The notes below the pieces were generated by a model that did not search any database, was not told the DNA's origin, and saw only the letters and a list, made by a program, of their open reading frames with translations. From positions 9,094,733 to 9,158,732 of the forward strand of contig OW285188.1 of NCBI GenBank assembly GCA_935421135.1: DNA of 64,000 nucleotides, in the 5' to 3' direction. This DNA is from Bugulina stolonifera. Taxonomy: Eukaryota > Bryozoa > Gymnolaemata > Cheilostomatida > Bugulidae. How positions within the stretch are numbered: the stretch's first letter is position 1; the number at the start of each line of letters is the position of its first letter. Positions 1 to 11,213 of the stretch are shown piece after piece. The translations under genes and the position numbers were made by a program.

Positions 1-334
1 AAAAATACTAGATTTTTATTAAATATTAAATAATAGTGTATTGTTGTAGGTAAGGATATGATATTGAACTATTTTAGTCTATAGCCTCAGGGTTGTTACT
101 CTCATGTTGACTATTCAGTTTAAAGTTTGCATTACATGTACAATGTATATATAATATATAATCATTGTGGTATTCTACTGTTAGCCATGGTCCATGAAGC
201 ACTTTATGTCTCTTCAACTGCACCATGAGAAAGACTGTCCTGGTATTTACAGATAGTTTCCCTTGTTTGGCACAGGCCCAGGGGACAAATTGGTTTGATA
301 CTATACAAGTGAATTTGTGACTGTTTGAAAAAGA

Positions 335-625
335 CATTTCGAAACAGGACGTTCCAAAACTGGACAGTTCAACACCAGACAGTTCAACACCATACAGTTC
401 AAAACCCCAGCCCCAACCACTAAAATTCAACTGATTTATATTTTTAATATTATTTTTGTACTTGATCGATTAAATTAATTAAATAAAATCAACTATATGT
501 GAGTTGCGTTCTTCTAAATGTAATCTACACAGTTTCGAACTGTCCTGTTTTGTACTGTCGAGTTGTGAAACGCCCAGTTGTGAAATGTTCAGTTGTGAAA
601 CGTCCAGTTGTGGAATGCCCAGAGC
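335..625. repeat. Degenerate short repeats in opposite orientations
   Basis: Between about 340 and 405 a unit like CAGTTCAACACCA recurs three or four times. Between about 537 and 622 the complementary unit (CAGTTGTGAAACGCC and variants) recurs four or five times. The two clusters therefore form an inverted arrangement about 150 bp apart. No coding content was recognised. Confidence 0.55.
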
Positions 626-850
626 TGAGTCCAAGTCATAGATTTGACTTGATTTGCTAAAGTCTCTCGTGATGCAGTTAGAGAAACAAAGCAAGTTAAG
701 TCACAAATCGCCTTGACTTGGGCTTGGCAGCAGGTTGATTTGACCTGCACATCAATGTGACTTGACTTATTTGACTTGACTTGGACACATGAATGACTTG
801 TGATTGTGATTTGGGTTCTGCCAAGTCAATGTGGCGGTTAAAAATCTTGT
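610..850. repeat. CAAGTC-family dispersed repeat, copy 1
   Basis: The hexamer-like word CAAGTC and its complement GACTTG occur over and over, as in 'TGACTTGACTT'. The same word composition dominates 2120-2335 and 54404-55060, so this is one copy or fragment of a dispersed family. Frames across it translate to Lys/Ser/Gln-rich low-complexity strings and are not taken as genes. Confidence 0.65.
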
Positions 851-1233
851 ACAACATGGAAAAAAATCTCAATTGTCTATGTACATTATTCAACACTTAT
901 TTTATCAGTGCTATGAGCAGCATTTAGATTATATCAAGGTTGGCAATGAGGATGCACATCACATGTAAAATCTAGGGTGTGTGTACGTGAGACTACACAG
1001 TGCATAGCCACAAGTACACACAGTGTAAGTAGTGTAAGTGTAGTGTAAGTATGGTATAAGTAGGGAATACAATGTACAGTGCAATAATTAGTTAGTTACT
1101 AAAGTTGTATGTAGATTGGAATTGCAGGACTGGCCAGTGGACACTCGGTACTGTACCACGTGCTGTTTATATACTATGTAACACTGTATCACTGTAGGTT
1201 ACTAATGTATTAATATAATATAATACTATATAA

Positions 1234-1341
1234 CCAGTCTCGACTGTAGAGGCAGAACGAGACTCGGGATTTCTCGAGGCTCATATCGACTTGTCTTGTC
1301 TTGGAAGTCGTCTCGAGATGGCAATTAGTGTTCGAGACTGG
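1234..1341. repeat. Short element with inverted ends CCAGTCTCGA / TCGAGACTGG
   Basis: The ends read CCAGTCTCGACTG and GTTCGAGACTGG, an imperfect terminal inverted repeat around about 108 bp rich in CTCGA words. A related word (CCAGTCTCGACTC) occurs again near 1893 and near 54200. It looks like a small non-autonomous element or a fragment of one. Confidence 0.45.
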
Positions 1342-1879
1342 AAAACAAATAGCACCTAATAGTTTTCATTTATAATAAGTTAATACATATGATACAATTC
1401 ATTGCGAATAAACAATAAATCTATCAAATAGAAAATTATTATTCAAATTATTTAGTAATGCTACCTAAATTTACATTCCCAGCACTGATTTCCTAGTAAT
1501 AGCATTGCAGCTAACGCTGAGCTACTAGTCGATCACTACAAGTCGTGCAGAATTACTAACGACTGTCAATCACCACTCCCATAATGCAATGGTATGTTCT
1601 TACCAAAAGTTGTCTGCTCATGAGATTCTTTCATTAATGGAAGCATAACTCTATACCAATCTGTCAAATTACAATATTTAGTACCCCTGTAGTACATATA
1701 ATGTACATGGAAAACATGTGCAAGATATTTCACAGCCTTCTGTTCACCTTTTATTGAAATGCATAATGATAAAATACAAGGCATATGAAATATAAATAGT
1801 TCACAGAGTAGCAATTGAAACTCTCGGAGTTCTAACATGCAGATATATAAAATTTGGCAACTTTTTAGGAAAAATCCCT

Positions 1880-2335
1880 TGAATCCTAAAACCCAGTCTC
1901 GACTCGAATTTTTTAGAAGTAGTGTATCAAATCTTGTCTCGAATCCAAAAATGCCATCTTGTTCTACCTCTACTCGACCGTAGTGCCAATATTATTACAT
2001 AGACATATATATAGACTGGTTGCCATAATTGTATGATGTACATGCCCAGCTACACCTTGGCATGGTTTTCATGCATTTGATTGTCTGCTAAAAGAAAAAT
2101 GTGGTGTTTTGGAGAACGTAAAATTTTTGAAATTGTCTCCCACTTGACTTGCATTTTGACTTTCAAGTAGACAAGTCGACTTCTACTTGACTTGATTTGT
2201 GACTTACATGGCAGCTGAGTTGACTTGAGTTGAGGCAGCGCTGACTTGACTTGGACTTGAATTACCTCCAAAATTTTAGAAATCACTTGACTTGTTGACT
2301 TGCAAGTCGACTTGGACCCAACTCTAGAAACATCC
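1880..2335 (-). repeat. CAAGTC-family dispersed repeat, copy 2 (inverted relative to 54404-54810)
   Basis: Read on the minus strand this copy shares, in order, the same landmarks as 54404-54810 on the plus strand: an AGAGTTGGGTCCAAGTCGAC start, a CAAGTC-rich body, a segment resembling GTGTAGCTTGGCATG, and a CGGCACTACAGT-like end. The two copies are therefore inverted relative to each other about 52 kb apart. The 111-codon minus-strand frame across it is a repeat translation. Confidence 0.6.
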
Positions 2336-2428
2336 TGTTTCAAACTGATTTTTTGTAAATGTCTCTTTACGTATAGGAGCTGCACTAGCTATTTGATATT
2401 AAGAATTATACTGCTTACTTTATTGCAG

Positions 2429-2667
2429 AAAGCTTTCAGCAGTGTAAGAAACGTCTACATGATCAATGTGATGCTAAAAACATGATGAGTGAGAAAGCGG
2501 AGATCTGTAAAATCGTAGCTGCTACAGTTTGCAAAAGAATAGGACTAGAAACCAAAAAAACAGCAGCAACAACAGCTACAGATTCAACTACAACAGTGGC
2601 ATGAGCACCTGCAACAATAACATCACTGACAACAGTGCTAGAATCAACACCAGCTGGCTCCAAGTAA
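2429..2667 (+). pseudogene. Exon-like frame with an in-frame TGA, unrecognised
   Basis: A good acceptor (TTTATTGCAG ending at 2428) opens a frame from 2431. It encodes a charged segment with four Cys residues, then a Thr/Ala-rich tail. TGA at 2602-2604 interrupts it, and the same frame then stays open with the same Thr/Ala/Ser composition to TAA at 2665-2667. That composition on both sides of the TGA suggests either a terminal exon ending at the TGA or a decayed exon with one nonsense change. No upstream exon was found and I do not recognise the protein. Chance openness is possible for a frame this short. Confidence 0.3.
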
Positions 2668-5600
2668 ACTTTATCTACATGTAGATCCTTAAAAGACTTG
2701 GTTTACAGTCTACAATCCTGACTCCTCTTTTAATTATATATTTTCAAAGTAAGAATAAATTGATAATGATTATCAGTCTTATAATAGTTTATAGTGTAGT
2801 TCAGAATGGGACGGTATTTAATTCATTATAATATTGTTGTACATGCACTGGCTATGTGGGGGTGAGGATATTGAGGTATTCTAAACAGTAACATATGCAG
2901 TGATCCCGCATCAAGAGAACTTCTAATATCACTAAATTTGCAGATGTGGATGTACTGCATTTGTACATAAAATGAAAATTTGCTAACTACTCTCTCATAT
3001 GCTTGCAACACATTTGCATTATTTACTAAGCCAAAAAGCATTTACAACTTCTTCCAATTTTAATTTAAATTCATGTAGGCTTTTCAAGCTCAAAACGCTT
3101 TGAATCAGTCTTTTTTAACCAGGAGGCCTAATAAAAATGTGGAATTCAAAACAAAGCAAAATGCTGCACACTGAGTTAGTATTCATCAAAAAATAGAACA
3201 AAAAAGAAATTTTTAACTAAAGAGGGCGTTGGTGAAACTTTATTCACATCACATAAGCAAGTTATGCGTAAAGTATACCAAATACATGTACATGTACATA
3301 ATATACAAAATGTAAAGCATGCACTCACGTAATTCAAACTCATGCTTAATTCAAACCAAAAATGGTAGTCCTTGGAGTTTGAAATAAACAAGTTCCACTG
3401 TATTTGCAAATGTTTACTAGTCTTCTTGATATACATGTAGATATTGGTAGGATGACTTCATATAAGAACAGAGAAAAAGTTTTAATTTTGACTATGAGGT
3501 TAACTACATGTATAAAGACTACAACGTGCAGAGTAGAGAGCACAACCAGCTCTCTGGCATTTCCAGTAGAACACAGTCGGAAGAGGTTGTCATCTTGAGA
3601 GTGAGAATTACTGTACATACTACATGATGCTGTCACTAATCACTATCACTAATCACTTAGAATATTAGTGTGATTGCACAAGGATCACCTGGGAGCAACT
3701 AGCTCGAGTTTCACTCCCAGCTAAGATGAGCCCTACGACTCACACACTGGTATCTACCTTAAATAATTTCCCTGCTACACCTGGCAAACAGATATATGTA
3801 ACTAGACTTAGCACAGAGTTGTACGACTGTCCATGCTGGTAGGTGTAGACAACTGCTGTTAACAAGTATGTATTTGTTTGTACTTGTATTTATCCATGAC
3901 TATTGATTCTAGCATCTGATCTTAGTACTCGGATTATTAGCCTAGAGTGATTACTAGGTGTACAGTCATACCTAGTCTACTACATGTAGCTAGAATAATG
4001 TGGTGGGAATGCCCCTTTCATCTCAAACTCTCTTATTAGAGGTTATAATTCATAATGCCAATTTATACACTGTACCTTACTAGCTGTATCGTCTTCTAAC
4101 TTATATACATTGCACAGATGTTATGTAAATGTATGGTTATCCTTCTATACCTATTGTATGTGCAATATTACGTGCTATTTTCTGTACATGACCAACCTTA
4201 ACAGGTCCAACCTTGTCCTTTTTGCTATTGTTGCGCAATATTTAAGACCAAGCAGCGGTTGTACTTTTTGCCGAAGCCATCGAAAGTGAAATAGTATAAA
4301 AGGCAAACATGTTTTCTGCAATGATACAGCTGTTACTTGGAGCTCAATATATGCGCAGCCACTTTTACAAGGAATCTATTTGGAATATCTTTTTAGAGTA
4401 GCATGCCTCTAGCCGAAGTTCTTTGGGACTGAAAGCCCAAAATCCTAGAATAGCAACGATAAACATATTTTAGCTCTAAATCAGTAGTAACAACTCGGAC
4501 CTATCGGTATGTACAAAAACATTACACTAGTGGCATCGATGGGATTGCATGGCAGTATTTATAAAGGCAGTTATTAGTTATTTAGATTATAATCAGCAAT
4601 CATTTTTAGTCAACAGAGAAAAATATCTTGTAAGCTGAGTCATCTTTAATAGGAAGATCGGCAGGCAAATGACTTGGGGTCATCCATTACACAACAGCAA
4701 CAATGTCATCATGTAATACATGTTGTTCTTTTTTTAAAACAAAACATGAACCAATATAGAGATGTCATCAGCTAATCTAAACTAACTAGAGTACTATCAC
4801 AAAAAACAAGTTCAAACCTGGCTTAAACTGTAGGAAGGCATTTGCGTGTAAGTTATCCAAGTTATCTAACTACAAAATATCAACACTGTACGCGTAATGT
4901 ACCATGATAATGGTAAGCAATCTGTCTGATGATTATCTTTATGACACATACCACATCATGATAGTGCATGCATTCAGTGCAGTGGTACACCAGAAAGCAA
5001 AAGAAAATCAACTTTACAGTATAACATCAGTCAGACTTATCTGGGTGTCTTCTCAGTGATGTTTAGAAGAGTTTCCAGACATACAATGATCCTGTAATAC
5101 TTAGTCATTGGCCTCACTGACGACAGTGTAGTGAATACTCCTTCCCTACTCCAAATTAGAAAATGCTTTCTTACCTTGGATTGATTACAGTGAGAAGTTA
5201 AACCAGTTAGTAAGCTGTGAGTAGTACATGTACTGTATATTAGAAGGAGCAAAACTGAAATCTCAAACATGTTTCCAAAATTTCGATACTAACTTCAGCA
5301 TCTTTGAAGTACTTGCTTCGACTACATGTCCATGCTGTGCCCTGTTGTATTGAAACCAAAACAATTCATGGGTGGGCTGCTGTAGTTGGTCAATATCAGA
5401 TAAAATGCTCTAATTATGTAATTTATCAGTTTTGATTATTGGCTGGTTATCAGTCAAAGCCACTAGTCGACTAGTGCTACTCATTTCCTATATTGCCATG
5501 CCAAGGAACAGCAATGCTATTCCACTGAAGCCTGAGCCTGTACCTTTTGATGTTTATTAGATACAGTGATACCTAAAGAGGTATACATAATTATTATCTG

Positions 5601-7006
5601 CCCTGTACGAGTCCATTAGTCTGTTAGTCACAATGGGACAGTCTGTTATTTATTATATTGTACATGTACAGGCTATATAGAGGTGAGGATACTGATACAG
5701 TTCATACAGTATCATATGCAATCTGTAGGCAGCATTGTATTGCCACATTAAAATAAGCAAACTTTAATTCTTTAAACAAATACTATACTCTGCTGATGCA
5801 GCTGGTGCATGACATCGTAGATTAAAAATTTAAATGAGGAAAACTATTCAATCAAATTTAAAAATCATGAAAAAAGGAGATCTTTGTTTGTAAATACATG
5901 CAAGTAGTTCAAGTGGTTGCAACAATTCATAATACCATTGGAGTTATCTTCACAATCAAAGGTGTGACAACTAATAAATACTCTATGACCTCTTCACTGG
6001 AACTCTGATCTATTATAACATGTTAGCAATAATATTTTCATTTTTCAGCATCTTGGAGGTGAATGGCTAGCAATGCCAGGCTATTTACATCTATGACTAT
6101 TTCACAACAGTCGTAAACCAAACATAATTTTATTGTATGTGATGTGCAACTAGAGCGCTATTCTATTTTGTGTGACGACACTTAGAACGCAATTTCCCCC
6201 GATTGTTTGGCAAGAGAAGCAAGCAGCTGCAGCAACCAACAATTGTTTCATGTGCAATCTTTGATGCACCATCTTTCAACAATGCTGAAGAAGCTTTGTT
6301 TGGAAAAACCTGTCCACCTCCTCAAGTGATAGACCATCGTTTCTGAAACAAAATGCGTAGTAGCGCACAGCAGTAGCTGTACAAGTTTTCATTTGTCCAT
6401 TCATATTTTTAAAATAGGTTTCGTTTGTCAGGTATTAAATCTATTGCTATTCTATAAAAATTACAACAATAGAGTAACATATGCAGTACTAATATCTTGC
6501 AGAAGATATCAAGGAACCTAACGTTATGGTGGTATCTCTGAACACAATAAATATGCATAAAACTTAGTTCATCTGATTGGAAGCTCTCATTGGGCTCCGC
6601 CCACTTTCTATTTCGAAACCAAATTTGAAGTTGAAATAATATATAGTAATCTTTCCCCCTATTGTTGTAGAATTATCATGTTTTATCATTTGGAGAAATG
6701 ACTTCTAAGTTCAAACCTCGCACTGAAATTAGATGACAGTTTTCTTACCAGATTAGTCTATGATTAAAGGCTATAACTTTTATCAGCAAATTTTTATTCA
6801 GATATCACATTATATGAAGGTGCTTCAAAGTAATAATATTTTAATGCAAATTTTTACAATCATTATAATAAGGTATACAATGCGCATGTGCATATTAATA
6901 TCCATAGCAACTCAAAATATGATGAAACTTTCTTCTATGGAATACTACTTTTTTACAACTAGTTTTCTGTGGTGGTACAATAAAATAAATGCAATGTTAT
7001 GCAACG
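2668..7006. other. Gene-free stretch with dispersed repeat fragments
   Basis: No convincing coding exon was found. Segments near 2820-2900 and 5645-5730 resemble each other (both carry GGTGAGGATA followed by CATATGCA). Segments at 3020-3400 resemble 55150-55500, with the shared core CTTCCAATTTTAATTTAAAT. A fragment ending AAGTTCCACTGTA near 3400 matches the end of the small element at 51209-51391. The rest is unremarkable AT-rich DNA. Confidence 0.5.
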
Positions 7007-9156
7007 TTAGACAAACGGGCATTCCATTTCAGAAACACCATGTGCTGCGTCTGTGCCAGTCGAATATCTTGTGTTGATACCAATGTAGACAGTTGCTCCA
7101 TGTCTGCTGGGCTTGTACAAGTCTAAATCTCTGAGATATGTCCTCTCACCATTTGACGCTGTGATGCCGAGGGAGCCATCTCTTCGAAAATAATATTCAA
7201 CTTTGCTGCAATATAGGTAGGCAGGTAAGTTATGTGTTTTATACATATAACTTCATTGCTGTTTAAAATTAGAGTGGTTGAATATTAGTAAGCATAGTCG
7301 AAGCCAAATTAAATTTTTAATAGAACTACGCAGCAGGTATTTACACCATATATTTTTACTTTGAATTCTCAGTACTTTCAGGTATATTTTCAATTACAGT
7401 ATGATACTATCGAATGAACAATATCTCAATATACAATGTACTCATGTGTTAAGAAAAGGTGAAATACTAAAGCATAATTCATGCGCCTAAGAATCTATCA
7501 TTAGAATATTATAATTCCAGACCTTTCCCTCGCAAATTTGAGCAGATTCTTGTACTCCTTTGAGTGGCCCTGCTCACTTCTTACAAATGCCCTGTGTCCC
7601 TTGCCATGGATATATGCTCCTAGAAAAACAACAGAGGATTGTTAAGTAGCGTCCACTGCAATATCTCCCACAAGATTCGTAATGATTTAAATTGCATTGT
7701 AATGTGTATTCTGTTACAATCCGCTAATGCATGGATACAATAATTACATTAATGTGCACAGCGATCGTTGAAATTGTCTTCTCATGTAATATATTAGTGT
7801 GTACAGTGATTGTATGGGTTATCTTCTAATGTACAGATTGTACATGTATATGAAGGACCACAAACAGCAGATTAAAGTTGGACTGTACTGAAAATTTTAG
7901 AATGTTTTTCATCAAATTAACTATGTTAGCATTACTTGATACCTCTACAAACTTATCTAAACTGTTTCGGTAGTAGCTAATAGATGCTAAACTGCAAAAA
8001 AGTAACCCCAAAATTTCTAAATTACCCATAGTGATGTCAGCATTAGGAGTTATCACCACCTAGTTTTATGTCAATTCTCAAAACTTCTTCTTTGGTTATC
8101 TCAACTCTGACTCACTATATAGCAGAAATATTGAGTTGTCACTACTGCTTTATAAGAAATACAGTGTTAATTCAATAAAACAGATATTAGCAGTTATAGC
8201 ACTACATGCTACAGGTTCAACACACCAGTCTATGTGTTGGCTTGTTATTCATGAGATAAACAAGTAGCCTATATTGACCAATCAAATTGCAAACTCAAAA
8301 GTCATTTGATAATTTTTTGCAACAAATTGTGCTTTTTATTGTCTTGGAATATTAACTAGCATTTGTTCTACATACCCATTTTTTCGTTTTGTGATATTCC
8401 TAGTACAACAAGGATAAAAACTCAATTGAAGTTTTCTGTTTATAATAACATAATGTGTGGTCTGGCATTCACTCCCTGCAATGATGTTATTCACTAGTTT
8501 TAACAGAGCTGGGTACCATGATGACATCATGTATTCCAGTTGGCATTGTGCTAACTGGTTCAGCTGCTACTAGGCTTTCTAATGGTGTATTCAGCTTATA
8601 ACCCCAAAATTTCAGTACAGTCCACCTTTAAAACTTTCTGGATTTGCTATAATTATATTGCTATATTGCTGTATATCGCTATATTTTGCTGTATATTGCT
8701 ATATATTGCTGTATATTGCTACATTGATGTATACTGCTATATTGCTACATATTGCTATATTGCTGTATACTGCTATATTGCTATATATTGCTATATTGCT
8801 ATATATTGCTATATTGCTGTATACTGCTATATTGCTATATATTGCTATATTGCTATATATTGCTATATTGCTAGACTAGAGAGTCAGAAACTGCTATGGC
8901 TTATCCTATAGCTGGTGTTGGACAGCCAATTTACCAGTATGGATCATATGCGATGCCGTGCGTATACAGATTAAAGTACATACACTATTATGTATATTCA
9001 ACTTAACTTACCTTGATCAGTTTTAGAGTTGGAAATACCGTAGACATAGTGTGTCAGCCCAAAGAATCCTAACACCGTATGGAATGTACATTTGAAATCT
9101 GATGGCGAAGGAATATGTAGTTCTATTCTACAATATAAAACCGTATCGCTTTCCAT
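7007..9156 (-). CDS. Small orphan gene A, 146 residues, three exons
   Basis: Exons on the minus strand are 9156-9012, 7619-7523 and 7205-7007 (145, 97 and 199 nt), which join in frame to 146 codons plus stop. The first intron is phase 1 and the second phase 2, both with good GT-AG ends. The start is the only upstream ATG in frame with the conserved part (MESDTVLYCR). The protein has no signal peptide or membrane segment and ends MECPFV. It is clearly paralogous to the divergent gene at 9300-11213: intron positions and phases match, and conserved blocks include VYGISN versus IYSISN and TVYIGIN followed by a YST box. I do not recognise the family. The spacing of predicted beta strands and the C-terminal YIGIN...EC(P/F)F faintly recall FGF/IL-1-type beta-trefoils, but this is a guess. 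Confidence 0.72.
8655..8873. repeat. ATTGCTATAT microsatellite
   Basis: About 220 bp of degenerate tandem units of ATTGCTATAT / ATTGCTGTAT lie inside intron 1 of orphan gene A. Two overlapping long plus-strand frames here (rich in Tyr, Ile, Ala, Val and Cys) are translations of the repeat. Confidence 0.9.
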
Positions 9157-9299
9157 ATTTCACACTAATGAAACTACAAGTCATGTAGATTTTCAAAGTT
9201 TTTAATTTGTTTTTCATTTGGTTGATATTATATAAGAATTTATGTGAGAAAACCACGCCTAAAAGCAACAGGAAAACAGGCTATCAGTCTTCACATTTC
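9157..9299. promoter_or_regulatory. Shared promoter region of the head-to-head gene pair
   Basis: Only 143 bp separate the ATG of gene A (9156, minus) from the proposed ATG of gene B (9300, plus), so both promoters must overlap here or lie within the neighbour. A TATA-like ATTATATAAG at about 9226-9236 is placed suitably for the plus-strand gene. No other named element is claimed. Confidence 0.45.
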
Positions 9300-11213
9300 A
9301 TGTTTGAGAACATCAGGCTACGGTTTGTATAAGAGTTGTCATAATCAGAAGGAATTTTCGAACACATTTTTTCAACGTTTAGAGATTAAATGGGAAACTT
9401 TATGATTTGATATTTTAGAGTTGAGATCCATGTACCAGTAGGATATCGGTTTGGATGTATCTTCAACACGGAATTACGACCATATGGGTTGGGGAAATAT
9501 ATTTACAGCATTTCAAATACTGCGAATGATGAAGGTAGGTCTGAAATAACTTACTTGTAGATAATTCGTGATTCACTTGACGGAATGGTCTGAAAAATTA
9601 GTTCTCCAAATCTTTGGTGGAAATAGTATATTCCCTTGTATCCAATGCCTTTAATAAATTTGCAACTTGAGTTCAGAGATCAGCTGCAAGTATGACAAGG
9701 GCCGGCTTCCCTTTGATTTTTCTAATAAAATTTGTAAATTGGAATTGAGGATTCTCGTCTCATAATTTTTTGAAAATATTGGTGGAATAGGATTACTTCA
9801 CTTATGTTTTAATATTGTTTCATTTATGAAAGTTGAGTACTGCTAAGGACACAGCAGTTTATTGTAATATAATTAGTGACGGAAGCAATATGAGTAAAGG
9901 AAGCAGTTCAAAATTCCACACCATCTATCTTAAACTAGATTGGGTTAAATTCTATCTAGACCTTCAACAACTATTATACTACACTAATTAAAATTTTTTA
10001 TTTGCTCAAAATGATTGGCTCATCAACAGTAAAAATTCAAATAATTTAAAACCATTTACTTACTTACATGCATTTTTGAATTTGTTTCAACCTGATTTGG
10101 TAAAGTTGCAGTGGAAATTTTGTATAAATGTAAATGCTAACTTGATTATATAACAATACTCACATTTACCCACTGTATACACAGGATTACAGCACATTAT
10201 GTTTATTTTCCTAAACATGTTGGCTGTGGTTGTAGGCGCTTTTGTCTATGGTCTTCCACCCAATGTACTTGTGAGAAAAAAAAATGGCTCAATGTCAACT
10301 TTGAACGATATGCACCTACTGCAGATAGTAAGGTAAGGCATTACTAGTGGAATTTGAATTTCTTAAAACTGTTGGTGTATTTACTGTGAAATGTACAAAG
10401 ATGTTTAATTGTATGTACATGTAAATACAAGCTCAGAGGAATGTAGATCTACATGTACATATACATGTGTCTATATACATGTAAAGATGTTGCTAAAATA
10501 ATATGTTGTACAATATATATACATAATAATTATATGTATAATACGTACATGTAGCTATGTACATGTAGGTAAACAATAATGTGTGAATATGCATAGCACA
10601 TGTACACTGTACATGTATATGATACAAAAACACATGTGACCCCTTGCTATTACAATTGGACATTAGGAAGGTAAATTTTTTATAAAGATGAGTTTTGACA
10701 AGTTTCAACCAGAGATCGTACAAGTTCTGCAGGAAATACTTTAGATAACTTATAATTAATTATCTTTTTAATCACATCGCAATTTGTGGATTGATTAAGA
10801 GCAGAGAAGGTTTGCTGATTAGAGGCTTTACTGAAATTTTATGAACCTCTCGGTGTCTAATTTTGATTGAAACAATCACATAATTATTTTACCCCAAACC
10901 TAAAACCCGGTTTCACCTTGATTTTGCATACTGAATGAGTGAATGTCAAAAAAATAATAGCATCAGCTGAACTGATTGTTACACACGTCGCTTATTTTCC
11001 TGAAAATTTCATTGCAGCCCTGCTCAATATCTATTCCCGGGCTATGGTGACCTCACAGTTGTGAAGTATGATGGTACAGCGAGTTTCATGAGAAATATGA
11101 ACCTTTATAACTCAACTACTGGAGGTACTGTCTACATTGGCATTAACAGACGATATTCTACTCCCAAAAAGGATGGAAATGGTGTATGTAAAATGGAGTG
11201 TTTTTTTGCTTAA
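9300..11213 (+). CDS. Small orphan gene B, 143 residues, four exons
   Basis: Exons are 9300-9322, 9419-9534, 10236-10332 and 11018-11213, joining in frame to 143 codons plus stop. The last three match gene A in order, in phase (1 then 2) and in length (116 versus 145, 97 versus 97, 196 versus 199 nt). The first exon (MFENIRLR) is the least certain: it uses a weak GTTTGT donor, but no in-frame ATG exists in exon 2, which has a TGA just upstream. Conserved blocks with gene A include IYSISN and TVYIGIN-RRYST, and the C terminus is MECFFA. AATAAA overlaps the stop codon (11212-11217), with another near 11392. The family is unrecognised. An apparent signal peptide starting at 10199 is intron read-through. 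Confidence 0.68.

Larger units (their letters stand above)
1..2428. other. Gene-free AT-rich flank with repeats
   Basis: I see no supportable gene here. The stretch holds several short repeat families, listed separately (335-625, 610-850, 1234-1341, 1880-2335). Open frames in it are short and lie over repeats, so they look like chance translations. Confidence 0.6.

Noticed and set aside
8582..8911. 109-codon and 73-codon frames of a Tyr/Ile-rich protein
   Set aside because: Both are translations of the ATTGCTATAT microsatellite in an intron of gene A.
10199..10332. Small secreted protein with a signal peptide starting at ATG 10199
   Set aside because: The hydrophobic stretch is intron read-through. 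Alignment with gene A places the acceptor at 10235, and the preceding exons join in phase.
7007..11213. Naming the orphan pair as fibroblast growth factors
   Set aside because: The resemblance is limited to a loose C-terminal pattern. No signal peptide or heparin-binding motif is evident, and I cannot align the core with confidence.
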